Source: Gaiellasilicea sp963829845 (lineage in GTDB: Bacteria > Actinomycetota > Thermoleophilia > Gaiellales > Gaiellaceae). From it: a stretch of 64,000 bases of DNA. The position numbers and the translations under genes are program-made. Of this stretch, positions 28,399-36,833 are shown piece after piece (position 1 is the first letter of the stretch; each line of letters opens with the position of its first letter). The stretch covers positions 62,001 through 126,000 of the forward strand of contig CAWHKD010000006.1 of NCBI GenBank assembly GCA_963829845.1, written 5' to 3'. The notes under the pieces are model-generated. The model had not been told where the DNA came from. It saw only the letters and a list, made by a program, of their open reading frames with translations, and made no database searches.

Positions 28399-29416
28399 TG
28401 AGCTGCACGAGACCGCCAGGTCGCTCGTCACCGACAACAAGGGGATCCTGGCCGCCGACGAGAGCTCCGGGACGATCGAGAAGCGCTTCGACTCGATCGA
28501 CCTCGAGTCGACCGAGGAGAACCGGCGCGCCTACCGCGACATGCTCTTCACGACGCCCGGCCTGGAGGACTTCGTCAGCGGCGTCATCCTCTACGACGAG
28601 ACGATCCGGCAGCAGTCGAGCGACGGGACGCCGTTCGCGCAGCTGCTCGCCGACCGCGGGATCATCCCCGGGATCAAGGTCGACACCGGCGCCAAGGATC
28701 TGGCCGGCGCGCCCGGCGAGAAGGTGACCGAAGGCCTCGACGGCCTTCGCGCGCGGCTCGAGGAGTACAGGGGCTTGGGCGCCCGCTTCGCCAAGTGGCG
28801 TGCTGTGATCACGATCGGCGAAGGAATCCCGACGGCGTACTGCATCGAGGTGAACGCGCAGGCGCTCGCGCGCTACGCGGCGCTCTGCCAGGAGCAAGGC
28901 CTCGTCCCGATCGTCGAGCCCGAGGTGCTGATGGACGCCGACAATGAGATCGAGACCTGCTACCGGGCGACGAAGCGGACGCTGCACAAGACGTTCGACG
29001 AGCTCTACCACCAGCGCGTCGACCTGGAGGGGATGCTGCTGAAGCCGAACATGGTCATCTCCGGCAAGGGCTCGCCGACTCAGGCGAGCGCCTCGGAGGT
29101 CGCCGCGTGGACGATCCGCTGCTTCCGCGAGACCGTCCCGGCAGCCGTGCCTGGGATCGTTTTCCTCTCCGGCGGCCAGTCCGACGAGCAGGCGAGCGAG
29201 AACCTGAACGCAATCAACTCGCTCGGGCCGCAGCCGTGGGTGCTCTCCTTCTCGTACGGCCGCGCGCTGCAGGCGCCGGCCCTGAAGGCCTGGAGTGGGT
29301 CGGCGGACAACGTCGAGGCGGGGCAGTCGTTCCTCGCGCTCCGCGCCCGCTGCAACAGCGCAGCCGTCGCGGGCCGCTACTCGGCGGAGATGGAGGAGCT
29401 TGCCACGTCGAGCTGA
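28388..29416 (+). CDS. fba: Fructose-bisphosphate aldolase class I
   Basis: 342 residues of the eukaryote-like class I type: LVTDNKGILAADESSGTIEKRF, IPGIKVDTG, the Schiff-base lysine in LLKPNMVISGKG, and the phosphate site FLSGGQSDEQASENLNAI. It condenses dihydroxyacetone-P and glyceraldehyde-3-P without metal. Co-transcribed with glpX through an 11-bp overlap. Confidence 0.96.
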   Translation: MATNELHETARSLVTDNKGILAADESSGTIEKRFDSIDLESTEENRRAYRDMLFTTPGLEDFVSGVILYDETIRQQSSDGTPFAQLLADRGIIPGIKVDTGAKDLAGAPGEKVTEGLDGLRARLEEYRGLGARFAKWRAVITIGEGIPTAYCIEVNAQALARYAALCQEQGLVPIVEPEVLMDADNEIETCYRATKRTLHKTFDELYHQRVDLEGMLLKPNMVISGKGSPTQASASEVAAWTIRCFRETVPAAVPGIVFLSGGQSDEQASENLNAINSLGPQPWVLSFSYGRALQAPALKAWSGSADNVEAGQSFLALRARCNSAAVAGRYSAEMEELATSS

Positions 29417-29420
29417 GCGT

Positions 29421-29969
29421 TTATGCGCCCTCGAGCGGGGGAGCCCACGGCGGGATCACGCAATTCGGGTCGCGGTACGCGGGAAAGAGCTTGACCTTGT
29501 ACTGGTGGAGGGCCAGCGCAAAGGGATAGAGGTCGTCGGCCTGCGCCGCAGTCGCGCCCAGCCGCTGCGCCGCGTCCCTGAAGAACACGAGCGCCTGGCA
29601 CTCCACTTTCCCTTCGTCCCGGCGATGACGCCAGTGGCGCAGGTGGAACGCCTCGTGCGTGAGTACCAGGGTCCCTAGCGCCTGTTTCCAGGCGGGAACG
29701 CTCGTGCTGCCCACGTTGAGCGCTCCCTCGCACACGGCCGGCCCGAGGACCGTGTAGTCGTCGCGGAGATTGGTGTACGCCGAGCTGAACGACGCCGCGA
29801 AGCTTGCATCCCAACTGGCCCGCGACGGGCAGCGGACCTCACCGACGCCCAGCGAGTAGACGCGTGCGACCGCCGTCGGCCTCGCGGCCCCGTCTGACGC
29901 CGGCGCAATCGGCGCGTGCAGGACGGCGGCGAGAACGAGCGCGCCGACGAGTTTCAGCAGGACTCTCAT
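29421..29969 (-). CDS. Secreted protein with HExxH motif, putative metallopeptidase
   Basis: 182 residues with signal peptide MRVLLKLVGALVLAAVLHAPIAPAS. The motif LTHEAFHLRHW (His-Glu-x-x-His, about residue 106) is followed by GKVECQALVFF, whose Glu could be the third zinc ligand. Together these look like a minimal gluzincin-type zinc site. Four Cys (RCPS, VCEG, ECQA, NCVI) may form disulfides. The protein is short for a peptidase and no family was recognised. It is convergent with fba, 4 bp between stops. Confidence 0.6.
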   Translation of the reverse strand: MRVLLKLVGALVLAAVLHAPIAPASDGAARPTAVARVYSLGVGEVRCPSRASWDASFAASFSSAYTNLRDDYTVLGPAVCEGALNVGSTSVPAWKQALGTLVLTHEAFHLRHWRHRRDEGKVECQALVFFRDAAQRLGATAAQADDLYPFALALHQYKVKLFPAYRDPNCVIPPWAPPLEGA

Positions 29970-30050
29970 GCTTCATGTGACGCGCGGCGCCTCGCACTTC
30001 TTCCCATTCTGCGCTAGGAAACGTTCCTGGCTCGCTCGAGCTGAGCTCGA

Positions 30051-31355
30051 TCACCTTTCGAGCAGCGCGCGGTCGTAGAAATCGACGACCCGGCGCTCGT
30101 ACTCCGCCGGCTGCGCCTTCAGGCCGCCGGTGTGGTCGGCTCCGGGCACCTTCCAGATCTCCTTCGGCTGGCCGGCGGCGGCGTAGTACTTCGGCTGCCT
30201 GACGTCCTCGCCGCCCATGCCTGGGTCGGCCCAGATCAGGAACACGGATCGGGGAGCGATCTCGCCGATCCGGTCGACGATCGGCGGCGGCGGCGACTGG
30301 TTCGAGAAGACGGCAACCGTTGCGCTGAGCGCGGCCCACGTCGGCGCGAACACGCGGTTCGCGCCGGTCAGGTCGACCTCGCCTGCCGGGTAGCCGGCGC
30401 CCTCGGAGACGATCGCCTTGAAGTCGGACGACTGTGCTGCGGCCTCGATCAGGATCTCGCCGCCGACGGAGAAGCCGTAGCCGCCGATCCGGTCGTCGTC
30501 CACGTCAGGGCGCGTCTTCAGGTACTCGGCGCCCGCGATCAGGTCGCGGTCGCCCGCCCAGCGGACGGTGTCGCCCTCGCTCGTGCCCTGGCCGCGCGGG
30601 TTCAGGAGCAGGACGCCGTAGCCGTGGCGGATCAGCATCCGGGCTTCGGCGGAGCGGGTCGCGCCGGGGAAGAGGATCACCGCGGCGCGGTTCTTCGAGC
30701 GTACGTACGAGCCGGTGAGCTCGAGCGAGTCGCTCGTTGTGACGGTGACCTGCTCGTACGGGACGCGGAGGTCGGGCTCGACGACGCCGCGCCCAGTGTG
30801 CGTGTAGGTGTACGCGAAGCCGACGGGGAAGACGACGAGTGCGAAGACGGCGAATGCGAGCGGCACGGATGCGACGATGGTCAGCCCGCGTCGCAGCACG
30901 GTGCGCCGGCGGGAGCCGTAGGAGCGCCGGGAGCGCCAGAGGACGACAAGGCCGGTCGCGATGAGCACGACGCCGGCGGCAATCGTCAGCGGCCCGGTCG
31001 TGTAGTGGTCGCCTGACGCCCCGCCTTGCGAGAGCCAGTACGCGCTCGGGATTCCGAACGCGATCCCGAGCACGCCGAAGGTGAGAGCGAGTGCGGCCCT
31101 GATCCCGGCGCGCGCGCGGAGGTACGCGGCTGCTGCAGCAGTGATGACGGCGATCGGGATCAGGCCGCTGGCGAGATGGTCGGTGGGGGAGGTGCCGGGC
31201 TCGGGCTGGAGCAAGTTGTCGTCGGCAATGTGGAGGGCGACCGCGCCCAGCGCGATCGTGGCGATGCCGCGCTCGGTCCGAGCGAAGCGACGGGCGCGCG
31301 CCACGATCGAGTCGTGGCGGGCGGGGGCGGGGAGGGCCTGGCTGCTGGATGTCAT
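30051..31355 (-). CDS. Membrane-anchored alpha/beta hydrolase
   Basis: 434 residues from the ATG at 31355. The first ~190 residues hold about five hydrophobic helices. The C-terminal part is an alpha/beta hydrolase: ILFPGATRSAEARMLIRHGYGVLLLNPRGQGTSEG, nucleophile elbow GYGFSVGGE (Ser near residue 305), Asp in LIWADPGMGG and His in PGADHTGG. The active site probably faces outward. Substrate unknown. Starts upstream of 31355 give Arg-rich shadow sequence and were rejected. Confidence 0.82.
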   Translation of the reverse strand: MTSSSQALPAPARHDSIVARARRFARTERGIATIALGAVALHIADDNLLQPEPGTSPTDHLASGLIPIAVITAAAAAYLRARAGIRAALALTFGVLGIAFGIPSAYWLSQGGASGDHYTTGPLTIAAGVVLIATGLVVLWRSRRSYGSRRRTVLRRGLTIVASVPLAFAVFALVVFPVGFAYTYTHTGRGVVEPDLRVPYEQVTVTTSDSLELTGSYVRSKNRAAVILFPGATRSAEARMLIRHGYGVLLLNPRGQGTSEGDTVRWAGDRDLIAGAEYLKTRPDVDDDRIGGYGFSVGGEILIEAAAQSSDFKAIVSEGAGYPAGEVDLTGANRVFAPTWAALSATVAVFSNQSPPPPIVDRIGEIAPRSVFLIWADPGMGGEDVRQPKYYAAAGQPKEIWKVPGADHTGGLKAQPAEYERRVVDFYDRALLER

Positions 31356-31431
31356 GCACCGAGGCTCGCACCGAATCGGCGAGCCGACAGCGCGGCCTGC
31401 AGGGGTCTCGAGGTGCGGCCCGCCGTACCGC

Positions 31432-32202
31432 TTAGACGTACCTGCCCATGCCGCCGGCGACGTCGATCGACGCGCCGGTGATATAGCTCGCGCGCTCGCC
31501 GAGCAGGAACGCGACCAGGCCAGACACCTCGTCCGGGAGCCCGAAGCGCCCGAGCGGGACCTCCTGCCGCGCAAACGTGTCGAAGAACTCCTCTCGCGGC
31601 ACGTCGGGCGCGCGCCGCAGGTGGATGTTCTCCCACTGTGGCGTGATCACGAAGCCGATGTTGACGCCGTTGACGAGGATGTTGTCCTTCGCCACCTCGA
31701 GCGCGAGCGTCTTCGTGAACGAGTTGCCGGCGGCCCGGTTGACCGAGGTTGCGAAGAAGGTCGGGTCGGGATAGCGCGAGTAGACGGCGCCGATGTTGAC
31801 TATGCGGCCGCCGCCGGCCGAGCGCATGTGCGGCAGCACCTCGCGGCAGCAGCGGATCAGCGAGAAGACCTTGACGTCGTAATCGGCGGCCCAGTTCTCG
31901 TCGGTCAGTGTCCCGAAGTTGCCCGGGTGTGCGCCGCCGGCGTTGTTGACGAGGAAGTCGATCCCACCGAGGGCCTCCGCCGACCGCGCAACGAAGTCGC
32001 GCACCTGCTCGGGATCGGTGACGTCGGCCGCCTGTGCGTGGGCTGCGCCCAGCTCCTCGCCTGCGGCGAGGACCTCCGCTTCGTTCCGCGCGCAGATTGC
32101 GACGCGGGCGCCCTCGCCGACGAGTTCCCGGGCGATTGCCGCGCCGAGGCCCTTCGACCCTCCGGTGACGAGTCCGCGCCGCCCTTCGAGGCCGAGCTTC
32201 AC
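31432..32202 (-). CDS. SDR family oxidoreductase
   Basis: 256 residues. NAD(P) motif GGSKGLGAAIARELVGEG, NNAGG near residue 91, and the catalytic Ser-Tyr-Lys region altered to AVYSRYPDPTFFATSVNRAAGNSF, where the usual YxxxK is not obvious. It resembles 3-oxoacyl-ACP reductase/glucose dehydrogenase-type SDRs, but the missing YxxxK makes the activity uncertain. Its GTG start overlaps the cupin stop as GTGA. Last gene of an aminotransferase-cupin-SDR operon. Confidence 0.83.
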   Translation of the reverse strand: MKLGLEGRRGLVTGGSKGLGAAIARELVGEGARVAICARNEAEVLAAGEELGAAHAQAADVTDPEQVRDFVARSAEALGGIDFLVNNAGGAHPGNFGTLTDENWAADYDVKVFSLIRCCREVLPHMRSAGGGRIVNIGAVYSRYPDPTFFATSVNRAAGNSFTKTLALEVAKDNILVNGVNIGFVITPQWENIHLRRAPDVPREEFFDTFARQEVPLGRFGLPDEVSGLVAFLLGERASYITGASIDVAGGMGRYV

Positions 32203-32573
32203 TTCGTGCGCAGGTACGCGTCAGAGCCGTCGAGCCAGTCCTGGCGCGGCGGGCAGAAGATGTCGACGTCGAGAGTCGTCTCCAGTGCCTCGGCCTTGTG
32301 CGGGAGCCAGGAGGGGAGGTGAAGCACTTCGCCCGCGCCGACGTCGACGACCTCCGACTCGTCCTCGCCGAGCCAGAAGCGCAGCTTCCCTTCGAGGATG
32401 TAGGTGAGCTGCTCGTTCTCGTGTGAGTGCTGCGGAACGATGCATCCCTTCTCGAGGAACACCTGCGCCAGCATCATCCGCTCGGTGGAGATCAGCCGCC
32501 GCGAGAGGTCCGGCTTCAGGGGCTCCTTGGCGAGGTCGTCCCAGCGGTAGCGAGTCGCGCCTGCGTCGCTCAC
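32199..32573 (-). CDS. Cupin domain protein
   Basis: 124 residues with both cupin motifs: VPQHSHENEQLTYILEGKLRFWLG (metal ligands H-x-H...E) and VDVGAGEVLHLPSWLPHKAEA (final His). A small single-domain cupin, probably metal-binding. It is coupled by GTGA overlaps to the aminotransferase before it and the SDR after it, so the three likely serve one pathway, possibly on an amino-acid-derived substrate. Confidence 0.87.
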   Translation of the reverse strand: MSDAGATRYRWDDLAKEPLKPDLSRRLISTERMMLAQVFLEKGCIVPQHSHENEQLTYILEGKLRFWLGEDESEVVDVGAGEVLHLPSWLPHKAEALETTLDVDIFCPPRQDWLDGSDAYLRTK

Positions 32574-33766
32574 AGGAGCGACCCCAGCCGTTCGATCCCG
32601 TCGTCGATCTGCGCTTCGTCGACGAGGCTGAACGAGAGCCGCACGGTGTCGGTGCCGCGGCCGTCGGGAAAGAAGAGCGTGCCGGGGACGATCCCGACGG
32701 CCTGCTCGACCGCGCGCCGCGTGAGGTCGACGGAGTCGGGGCCGTCCGGGAGCGTCAGCCAGGAGAAGAAGCCGCCCTGCGGCCGGGTCCAGTGCGCCCC
32801 CGCGGGCATCGAGCGCTCGAGCGCCGCGAGCAGACGCTCACCCTTGCGCCGGTAGAGCGCCCGCGACCGTGTCAGCTGCTCGTCGATCCAGCCCCGGCGA
32901 GCCGATTCCTCGAACAGCCGCTGGCCAAGCGCGCCTGCGCACTGGTCGGTGAGCTGCTTCGCCGCGACGAGCCGCGCAGAGATCTCGGCCGGGCCGACGG
33001 CCCACCCGAGCCGCACGCCGGGACAGAACGTCTTCGACGTCGTGCCCGCCTGGACGACGACGTCCGGAGCGAGGCTCCAGAGGCTCGGCAGCATCTCGTC
33101 GGTGAAGCCCAGCTCGCGGTAGGCGACGTCCTCGACGATCAGGAAACCGTAACGGCGCGCCAGGTCGACGAGCGGAGCCCGCCGGTCGGCCGCGAGGCTC
33201 ACGCCCGCGGGGTTCTGGTGGTCGGGGATCGTGTAGACGAGCTTCGGGCGGAGCCCGTCTGTCAGCCGGCGCTCGAGCTCGTCGACTTCGAGGCCGTGCT
33301 CGTCGAGGGGCACGGCGACGAGGGTCGCTTCGAAGCTCCGGAACGCCTGAATCGCCCCCAGGTAGGTCGGCCCCTCGACGACGACGTCGTCGCCAGGATC
33401 GAGGAACGACTTCCCGATCAGCTCCAGCGCCTCGATCGCGCCGCTGGTGATCGAGAGCTCGCCCTCGGCCGGCCGGCGGCCCTGGAGTGACTCGAGCCGG
33501 TCCGCGAACGCATCGAGCGGCCCGGCCAGTCCACGCGTCGGCGCGTACTGGAAGGCGCTCAGCTCGCCCGCATCGACGAACTCCTGGAGCAGCGACGAGA
33601 TTCGCTCACGGGGGAACGTCTCCGGGTCGGGGAAGCCGCCGGCGAACGAGATTACGTCGGGCATACCGAGGAGGGCGAGGACGGAGGCGATTCCCTCGCC
33701 GACCTCACCCCGGGTGCGCGCCGCGGCGAGTGCCTCCCAGCGCGCTGACGCGGGTGTCACCGTCAC
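32570..33766 (-). CDS. PLP-dependent aminotransferase, class I/II (LysN/2-aminoadipate type)
   Basis: 398 residues. The fold-type I core includes ISFAGGFPDPETFP, QYAPTRGLAGPLDAFA, ITSGAIEALELIGKSFLDPGD, YTIPDHQNPAGVS and the PLP lysine in QAGTTSKTFCPGVRLGW. Closest in style to 2-aminoadipate or MocR-like multi-substrate aminotransferases without the HTH. First gene of the aminotransferase-cupin-SDR operon; GTG start. Confidence 0.9.
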   Translation of the reverse strand: MTVTPASARWEALAAARTRGEVGEGIASVLALLGMPDVISFAGGFPDPETFPRERISSLLQEFVDAGELSAFQYAPTRGLAGPLDAFADRLESLQGRRPAEGELSITSGAIEALELIGKSFLDPGDDVVVEGPTYLGAIQAFRSFEATLVAVPLDEHGLEVDELERRLTDGLRPKLVYTIPDHQNPAGVSLAADRRAPLVDLARRYGFLIVEDVAYRELGFTDEMLPSLWSLAPDVVVQAGTTSKTFCPGVRLGWAVGPAEISARLVAAKQLTDQCAGALGQRLFEESARRGWIDEQLTRSRALYRRKGERLLAALERSMPAGAHWTRPQGGFFSWLTLPDGPDSVDLTRRAVEQAVGIVPGTLFFPDGRGTDTVRLSFSLVDEAQIDDGIERLGSLL

Positions 33767-33794
33767 GCCGCCAATCCTATGCAGCGGGGCTCAT

Positions 33795-33824
33795 TTGACA
33801 TGTGACCATATGGTCACGTATCAT
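33795..33824 (+). promoter_or_regulatory. Promoter with embedded ArsR-type operator
   Basis: -35 TTGACA (33795-33800), 18-bp spacer and -10 TATCAT (33819-33824). The spacer holds a perfect 16-bp palindrome GTGACCATATGGTCAC (33802-33817). Transcription would start near 33831, the A of the arsR ATG, so the mRNA is leaderless. A repressor bound to the palindrome would cover the spacer and block polymerase, consistent with autoregulation by the ArsR protein. Confidence 0.75.
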
Positions 33825-33830
33825 CACGGA

Positions 33831-34151
33831 ATGACCGACGACGACCGTGTGTTCAAGGCGCTCGCAGACCCGACGCGGCGCTTCCTGCTCGACCGGCTCT
33901 TCGAGCGTGACGGCCGCACGCTGACCGAGCTCGAGTCGGAACTGGAGATGACCCGCTTCGGCGTCATGAAGCACCTCCGCGTCCTCGAAGACGCAGGCCT
34001 CGTCGTCGTGCACCGCTCGGGCCGGGAGAAGCTGCACTTCCTGAACCCGGTGCCGATCCGGCTGATCCACGACCGGTGGATCGACAAGTACACGGAGCGC
34101 CAGGTGTCGGCGCTCGCGAACCTCAAGGCGGAACTGGAGGACACTGCATGA
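33831..34151 (+). CDS. ArsR/SmtB-type winged-helix regulator
   Basis: 106 residues: KALADPTRRFLLDRLFERDGRTLTELESELEMTRFGVMKHLRVLEDAGLVVVHRSGREKLHFLNP is a complete winged helix. There are no metal-binding Cys pairs, so it belongs to the SRPBCC-partner subgroup rather than to metal sensors. It probably represses its own operon through the 16-bp palindrome in the promoter. The stop overlaps the next start (ATGA). Confidence 0.9.
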   Translation: MTDDDRVFKALADPTRRFLLDRLFERDGRTLTELESELEMTRFGVMKHLRVLEDAGLVVVHRSGREKLHFLNPVPIRLIHDRWIDKYTERQVSALANLKAELEDTA

Positions 34152-34648
34152 GCACGATGACCGAGACCGGGGTGACCCAGGTCTACCGCGTCTACATCAA
34201 GGCGACCCCGGAGGCGATCTGGGACGCGATCACGAAGCCCGACTGGAACGAGCGGTACGGCTATCCGGGGCGGGGAGAGTACGACCTCCGCCCGGGAGGC
34301 ACCTACCGCGCTGTCGCCGGTCCCGAGGCGCAGGCGATGGGGATGCCGGAGCTGCTCGTCGAGGGCGAGGTGATCGAGTTGGATCCGCCGCGCAGGCTCG
34401 TCCAGACCTGGCGGGCGGCGTGGGATCCCGACCTCGTCGCGGAGGGCTTCACCCGCGTCACCTGGGAGATCTCCGAGGAGGACGGCGGCGTGACCCACCT
34501 GACGGTCACCCACGAGCTCGAGGGTGCACCGAAGCACGCGGCGCAGGTCGCGAGCATCGCTCCGCTCGCGCAGGGCGGCGGCGGCTGGACGTGGATCCTC
34601 AGCGACCTGAAGACGCTGCTCGAGTCCGGCAGCTCGCTGCAGGACTGA
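34148..34648 (+). CDS. SRPBCC (AHSA1-like) domain protein
   Basis: 166 residues of the START/Bet v 1-like fold: VYRVYIKATPEAIWDAITKPDWNERYGYPGRGEYDLRPGG at the N-terminus, LVQTWRAAWDPD and VTWEISEEDGGVTHLTVTHELEG in the middle, and WTWILSDLKTLLESG at the end. Likely binds a hydrophobic ligand; ligand unknown. Translationally coupled to the ArsR gene, a pairing common in Actinobacteria. Confidence 0.88.
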   Translation: MSTMTETGVTQVYRVYIKATPEAIWDAITKPDWNERYGYPGRGEYDLRPGGTYRAVAGPEAQAMGMPELLVEGEVIELDPPRRLVQTWRAAWDPDLVAEGFTRVTWEISEEDGGVTHLTVTHELEGAPKHAAQVASIAPLAQGGGGWTWILSDLKTLLESGSSLQD

Positions 34649-34693
34649 GTCGGATCGGCGGGGGCCCGTAGCGCGGGGCCCCCGCCTGCCGGC

Positions 34694-35194
34694 TCAGCAG
34701 AGGCGCGTGAGCCGCCCCGTGTCGACGTCGTAGAGGAAGCCGCCGACGCGGAGGTTCGTCAGGTACGGCCACGACCGCACCCGCTGCACGTCGTCGCGGA
34801 TCGTCTCCTCCTGGTCGTTCGAGACGAGGAAGGCGAGGCTCCGTGTGTCGGGGCCGCCGGCACCGGCGATGGCGTCGTGGACGTCGTCCTCCTCGCCGGT
34901 CGCCATCCGGCACTTGGTGTGGGCGACGATCATCGCCCGGTCGACGTCGAGCAGGTACGACGCGAGGACGAGCGTGCGCAGTACGTCGTCCGTGACGCGT
35001 GCACCGGCGTTGCGGAGGATCTTCGCGTCGCCGGGATCGAGTCCGAGCATGGCGAGCGGCTCGATCCTCGAGTCCATGCAGGTGAGGACGGCCAGCCCCT
35101 TCGCCGCGCTCGCCTCGAGGCCCTGGAGCCGGAAGCCGTGCGCGTAGGCCTCGTTCGCGGCGAGCACGTCGTCAAACGTTCGGTCGCCCGCCAC
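34694..35194 (-). CDS. Beta-class carbonic anhydrase
   Basis: 166 residues. Zinc ligands and catalytic dyad are visible: Cys39-Met-Asp41-Ser-Arg43 and VAHTKCRM (His92, Cys95), plus RNAGARVTDD. It is the short actinobacterial beta-CA subtype (Rv1284-like). It converts CO2 to bicarbonate in the cytoplasm. A palindrome CTACCTAGGTAG at 35226-35237, 32 bp upstream of the start, might be an operator. Confidence 0.92.
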   Translation of the reverse strand: MAGDRTFDDVLAANEAYAHGFRLQGLEASAAKGLAVLTCMDSRIEPLAMLGLDPGDAKILRNAGARVTDDVLRTLVLASYLLDVDRAMIVAHTKCRMATGEEDDVHDAIAGAGGPDTRSLAFLVSNDQEETIRDDVQRVRSWPYLTNLRVGGFLYDVDTGRLTRLC

Positions 35195-35225
35195 ACGCGC
35201 ATCCTAGGCAACGACCGGCTGAGCA

Positions 35226-35237
35226 CTACCTAGGTAG
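35226..35237. promoter_or_regulatory. 12-bp palindrome upstream of carbonic anhydrase gene
   Basis: CTACCTAGGTAG is a perfect palindrome between the divergent carbonic anhydrase and DUF3455 genes. It could bind a dimeric regulator; no promoter boxes could be assigned with confidence. Confidence 0.3.
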
Positions 35238-35330
35238 GTGCGGGAAGAAGACAGGTAGCCGGCACCGATGACGCCGTGAGGGCCTCGTCGTAGCGTCCTC
35301 CACGACATCCAATGCAAACGGAGGACATCG

Positions 35331-35888
35331 ATGCACACCACTCGTCTGACCCGCCTCATCATCGGCTGTGTGGCCGCCCTGGCATTGACCGCATCGGCGC
35401 ACGCCGGACAGATGCCCGTACCGCAGACGCAGCCGGGCGATCCGCTCGATCCCCGGACGTACGCACCGGAGAGCACTCCCTTCCTCATGGTGCACGCGAC
35501 CGGCACGCAGAAGTACGCCTGCCAGGCGAACGGCACCTGGCTGTTCTCGGATCCAGTCGCAGTGCTCTACGACACGGCCAAGCCGGAGAAGGCGGTCGGT
35601 AGTCACTATCTGAACTTCGCCACAGGACGGCCAGTGTGGGAGTTCAAGGACGGCAGCATCGTCGAGGCTGCGCGCAAGGTCACGGTGCCGGGTGGCGCGG
35701 GCAACATCGCCTCGCTCCTGCTCCAGGCGGTCGTCACGACCGCCGGCCCCGACGGGGATCGTCTGGCCACGACGACCTGGGTTCAGCGCCTGAACCCTTC
35801 CGGTGGCGTGGCTCCGGACGGAGCATGTGCGCCCGGCGACACGATCGCGGTCCCGTACAGCACCGACTACGTCTTCTGGAGGCGATGA
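35331..35888 (+). CDS. Secreted DUF3455 family protein
   Basis: 185 residues with signal peptide MHTTRLTRLIIGCVAALALTASAHA. The mature part contains the DUF3455 pattern: HATGTQKYACQANG, AVLYDTAKPEKAVGSHYL, PVWEFKDGSIVEAARK and LATTTWVQRLNPSGGVAPDGAC...YSTDYVFWRR. Function unknown, exported. A GGAGG ribosome site lies 6 nt before the ATG. A strong hairpin at 35927 ends the transcript. Confidence 0.88.
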   Translation: MHTTRLTRLIIGCVAALALTASAHAGQMPVPQTQPGDPLDPRTYAPESTPFLMVHATGTQKYACQANGTWLFSDPVAVLYDTAKPEKAVGSHYLNFATGRPVWEFKDGSIVEAARKVTVPGGAGNIASLLLQAVVTTAGPDGDRLATTTWVQRLNPSGGVAPDGACAPGDTIAVPYSTDYVFWRR

Positions 35889-35926
35889 GAGCCGGCGCGG
35901 ACGAATCCGACGACTGAATCACCAGC

Positions 35927-35952
35927 GACGGGGCGGCGGAAGCCGCCCCGTC
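35927..35952 (+). terminator. 11-bp stem hairpin after the DUF3455 gene
   Basis: GACGGGGCGGC (35927-35937) pairs perfectly with GCCGCCCCGTC (35942-35952) around the loop GGAA, 38 bp after the stop codon. No T-run follows, but GC-rich actinobacterial terminators often lack one. Confidence 0.7.
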
Positions 35953-36140
35953 ACCGGCTGGTTTCCAGCGCCGGCTTCCGCGGCCGTGGGCTGGGGGAAG
36001 ACAGGGGAGTGGGCGCCGCGAGTTGCCGCCGAACTCCGGCGGCGCTCCTACTCCCCGGCTGCAGCGTTGTCCACCTGGAGCGCGACCGCCCCCTGCGAGA
36101 GAGTGGTCTGCGCACCCCATTGGGCGTGCTCGGTCCGCGG

Positions 36141-36833
36141 TCAGGGTCGCTTCGGATTCGTCACCGTCACGGTCACCGTGACCGGGACTTCTGTGGTCAC
36201 CGTCACCGGCGGGAGCGTGACCGTCTGTGGGAGGGTCACCGTGTTTGTCGTGCGTACCGTTGTCGTGCGTCCCGTCTGTGTGACCGGGACGGTCTGCGTC
36301 TCCGTCCGCTGGACGGTCACGACGCGCTCGTTCGTGACGACCCGCTCGTCGGTGACGACGCGCTCGTTCGTGACGACGCGCTCGTTGGTCACGACCCGTG
36401 TCTGCTGGCGCTGCTGGATCTGGACGACAGTTCTGGTCTTTCCGTCCACGGTGACGACCTCACGCCGAACGACGGGCACGAGCTGCCGCTCCGTCACCAC
36501 ACGTTCGTTACCGGGGTTCGTGACAGTGCGTACCACGAGCTCCGTCGAGGCGAGCGCAGGGCGAAGCACCACGCGTCGCAGCTGCGGGCTCTGCTTGACG
36601 ACCGTGCGCGTGCGGCCACCTTCACGGACTGTCACGACCTCCTGCACGGTGAAGGTCTCCACGAGCGGCCCCTCGGCAGCACTCTCCTCGGCGGGGAACG
36701 TGAGGGCGGCGATGAGCCCGGTGAGGCCGACCAGCACCAGCACGGCGAGCATGACCGCGCCCTTCAACTCATCCGGGAGCTGCCGCCAGCGGGACTTCGC
36801 GGTTCGCGGGTCGAGTTGGTCTTTCACTGCCAC
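36141..36833 (-). CDS. Single-pass membrane protein with Thr/Val repeat tail
   Basis: 230 residues. A short basic N-terminus (MAVKDQLDPRTAKSRW) leads to one hydrophobic helix (about residues 27-46). The rest is outside the cell and almost entirely beta-prone: units of VVTNER repeat four to five times (RVVTNERVVTNERVVTDERVVTNE), then Thr/Val stretches such as TVTLPQTVTLPPVTVTT. Arg/Glu alternate along the repeats. No known domain. It could be a wall-spanning stalk. The name is descriptive only. Confidence 0.7.
   Translation of the reverse strand: MAVKDQLDPRTAKSRWRQLPDELKGAVMLAVLVLVGLTGLIAALTFPAEESAAEGPLVETFTVQEVVTVREGGRTRTVVKQSPQLRRVVLRPALASTELVVRTVTNPGNERVVTERQLVPVVRREVVTVDGKTRTVVQIQQRQQTRVVTNERVVTNERVVTDERVVTNERVVTVQRTETQTVPVTQTGRTTTVRTTNTVTLPQTVTLPPVTVTTEVPVTVTVTVTNPKRP

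Noticed and set aside
36300..36420. CRISPR-like or tandem DNA repeat array
   Set aside because: The repeated CGTTCGTGACGACG units are codons for VVTNER within an open reading frame, with no spacers.
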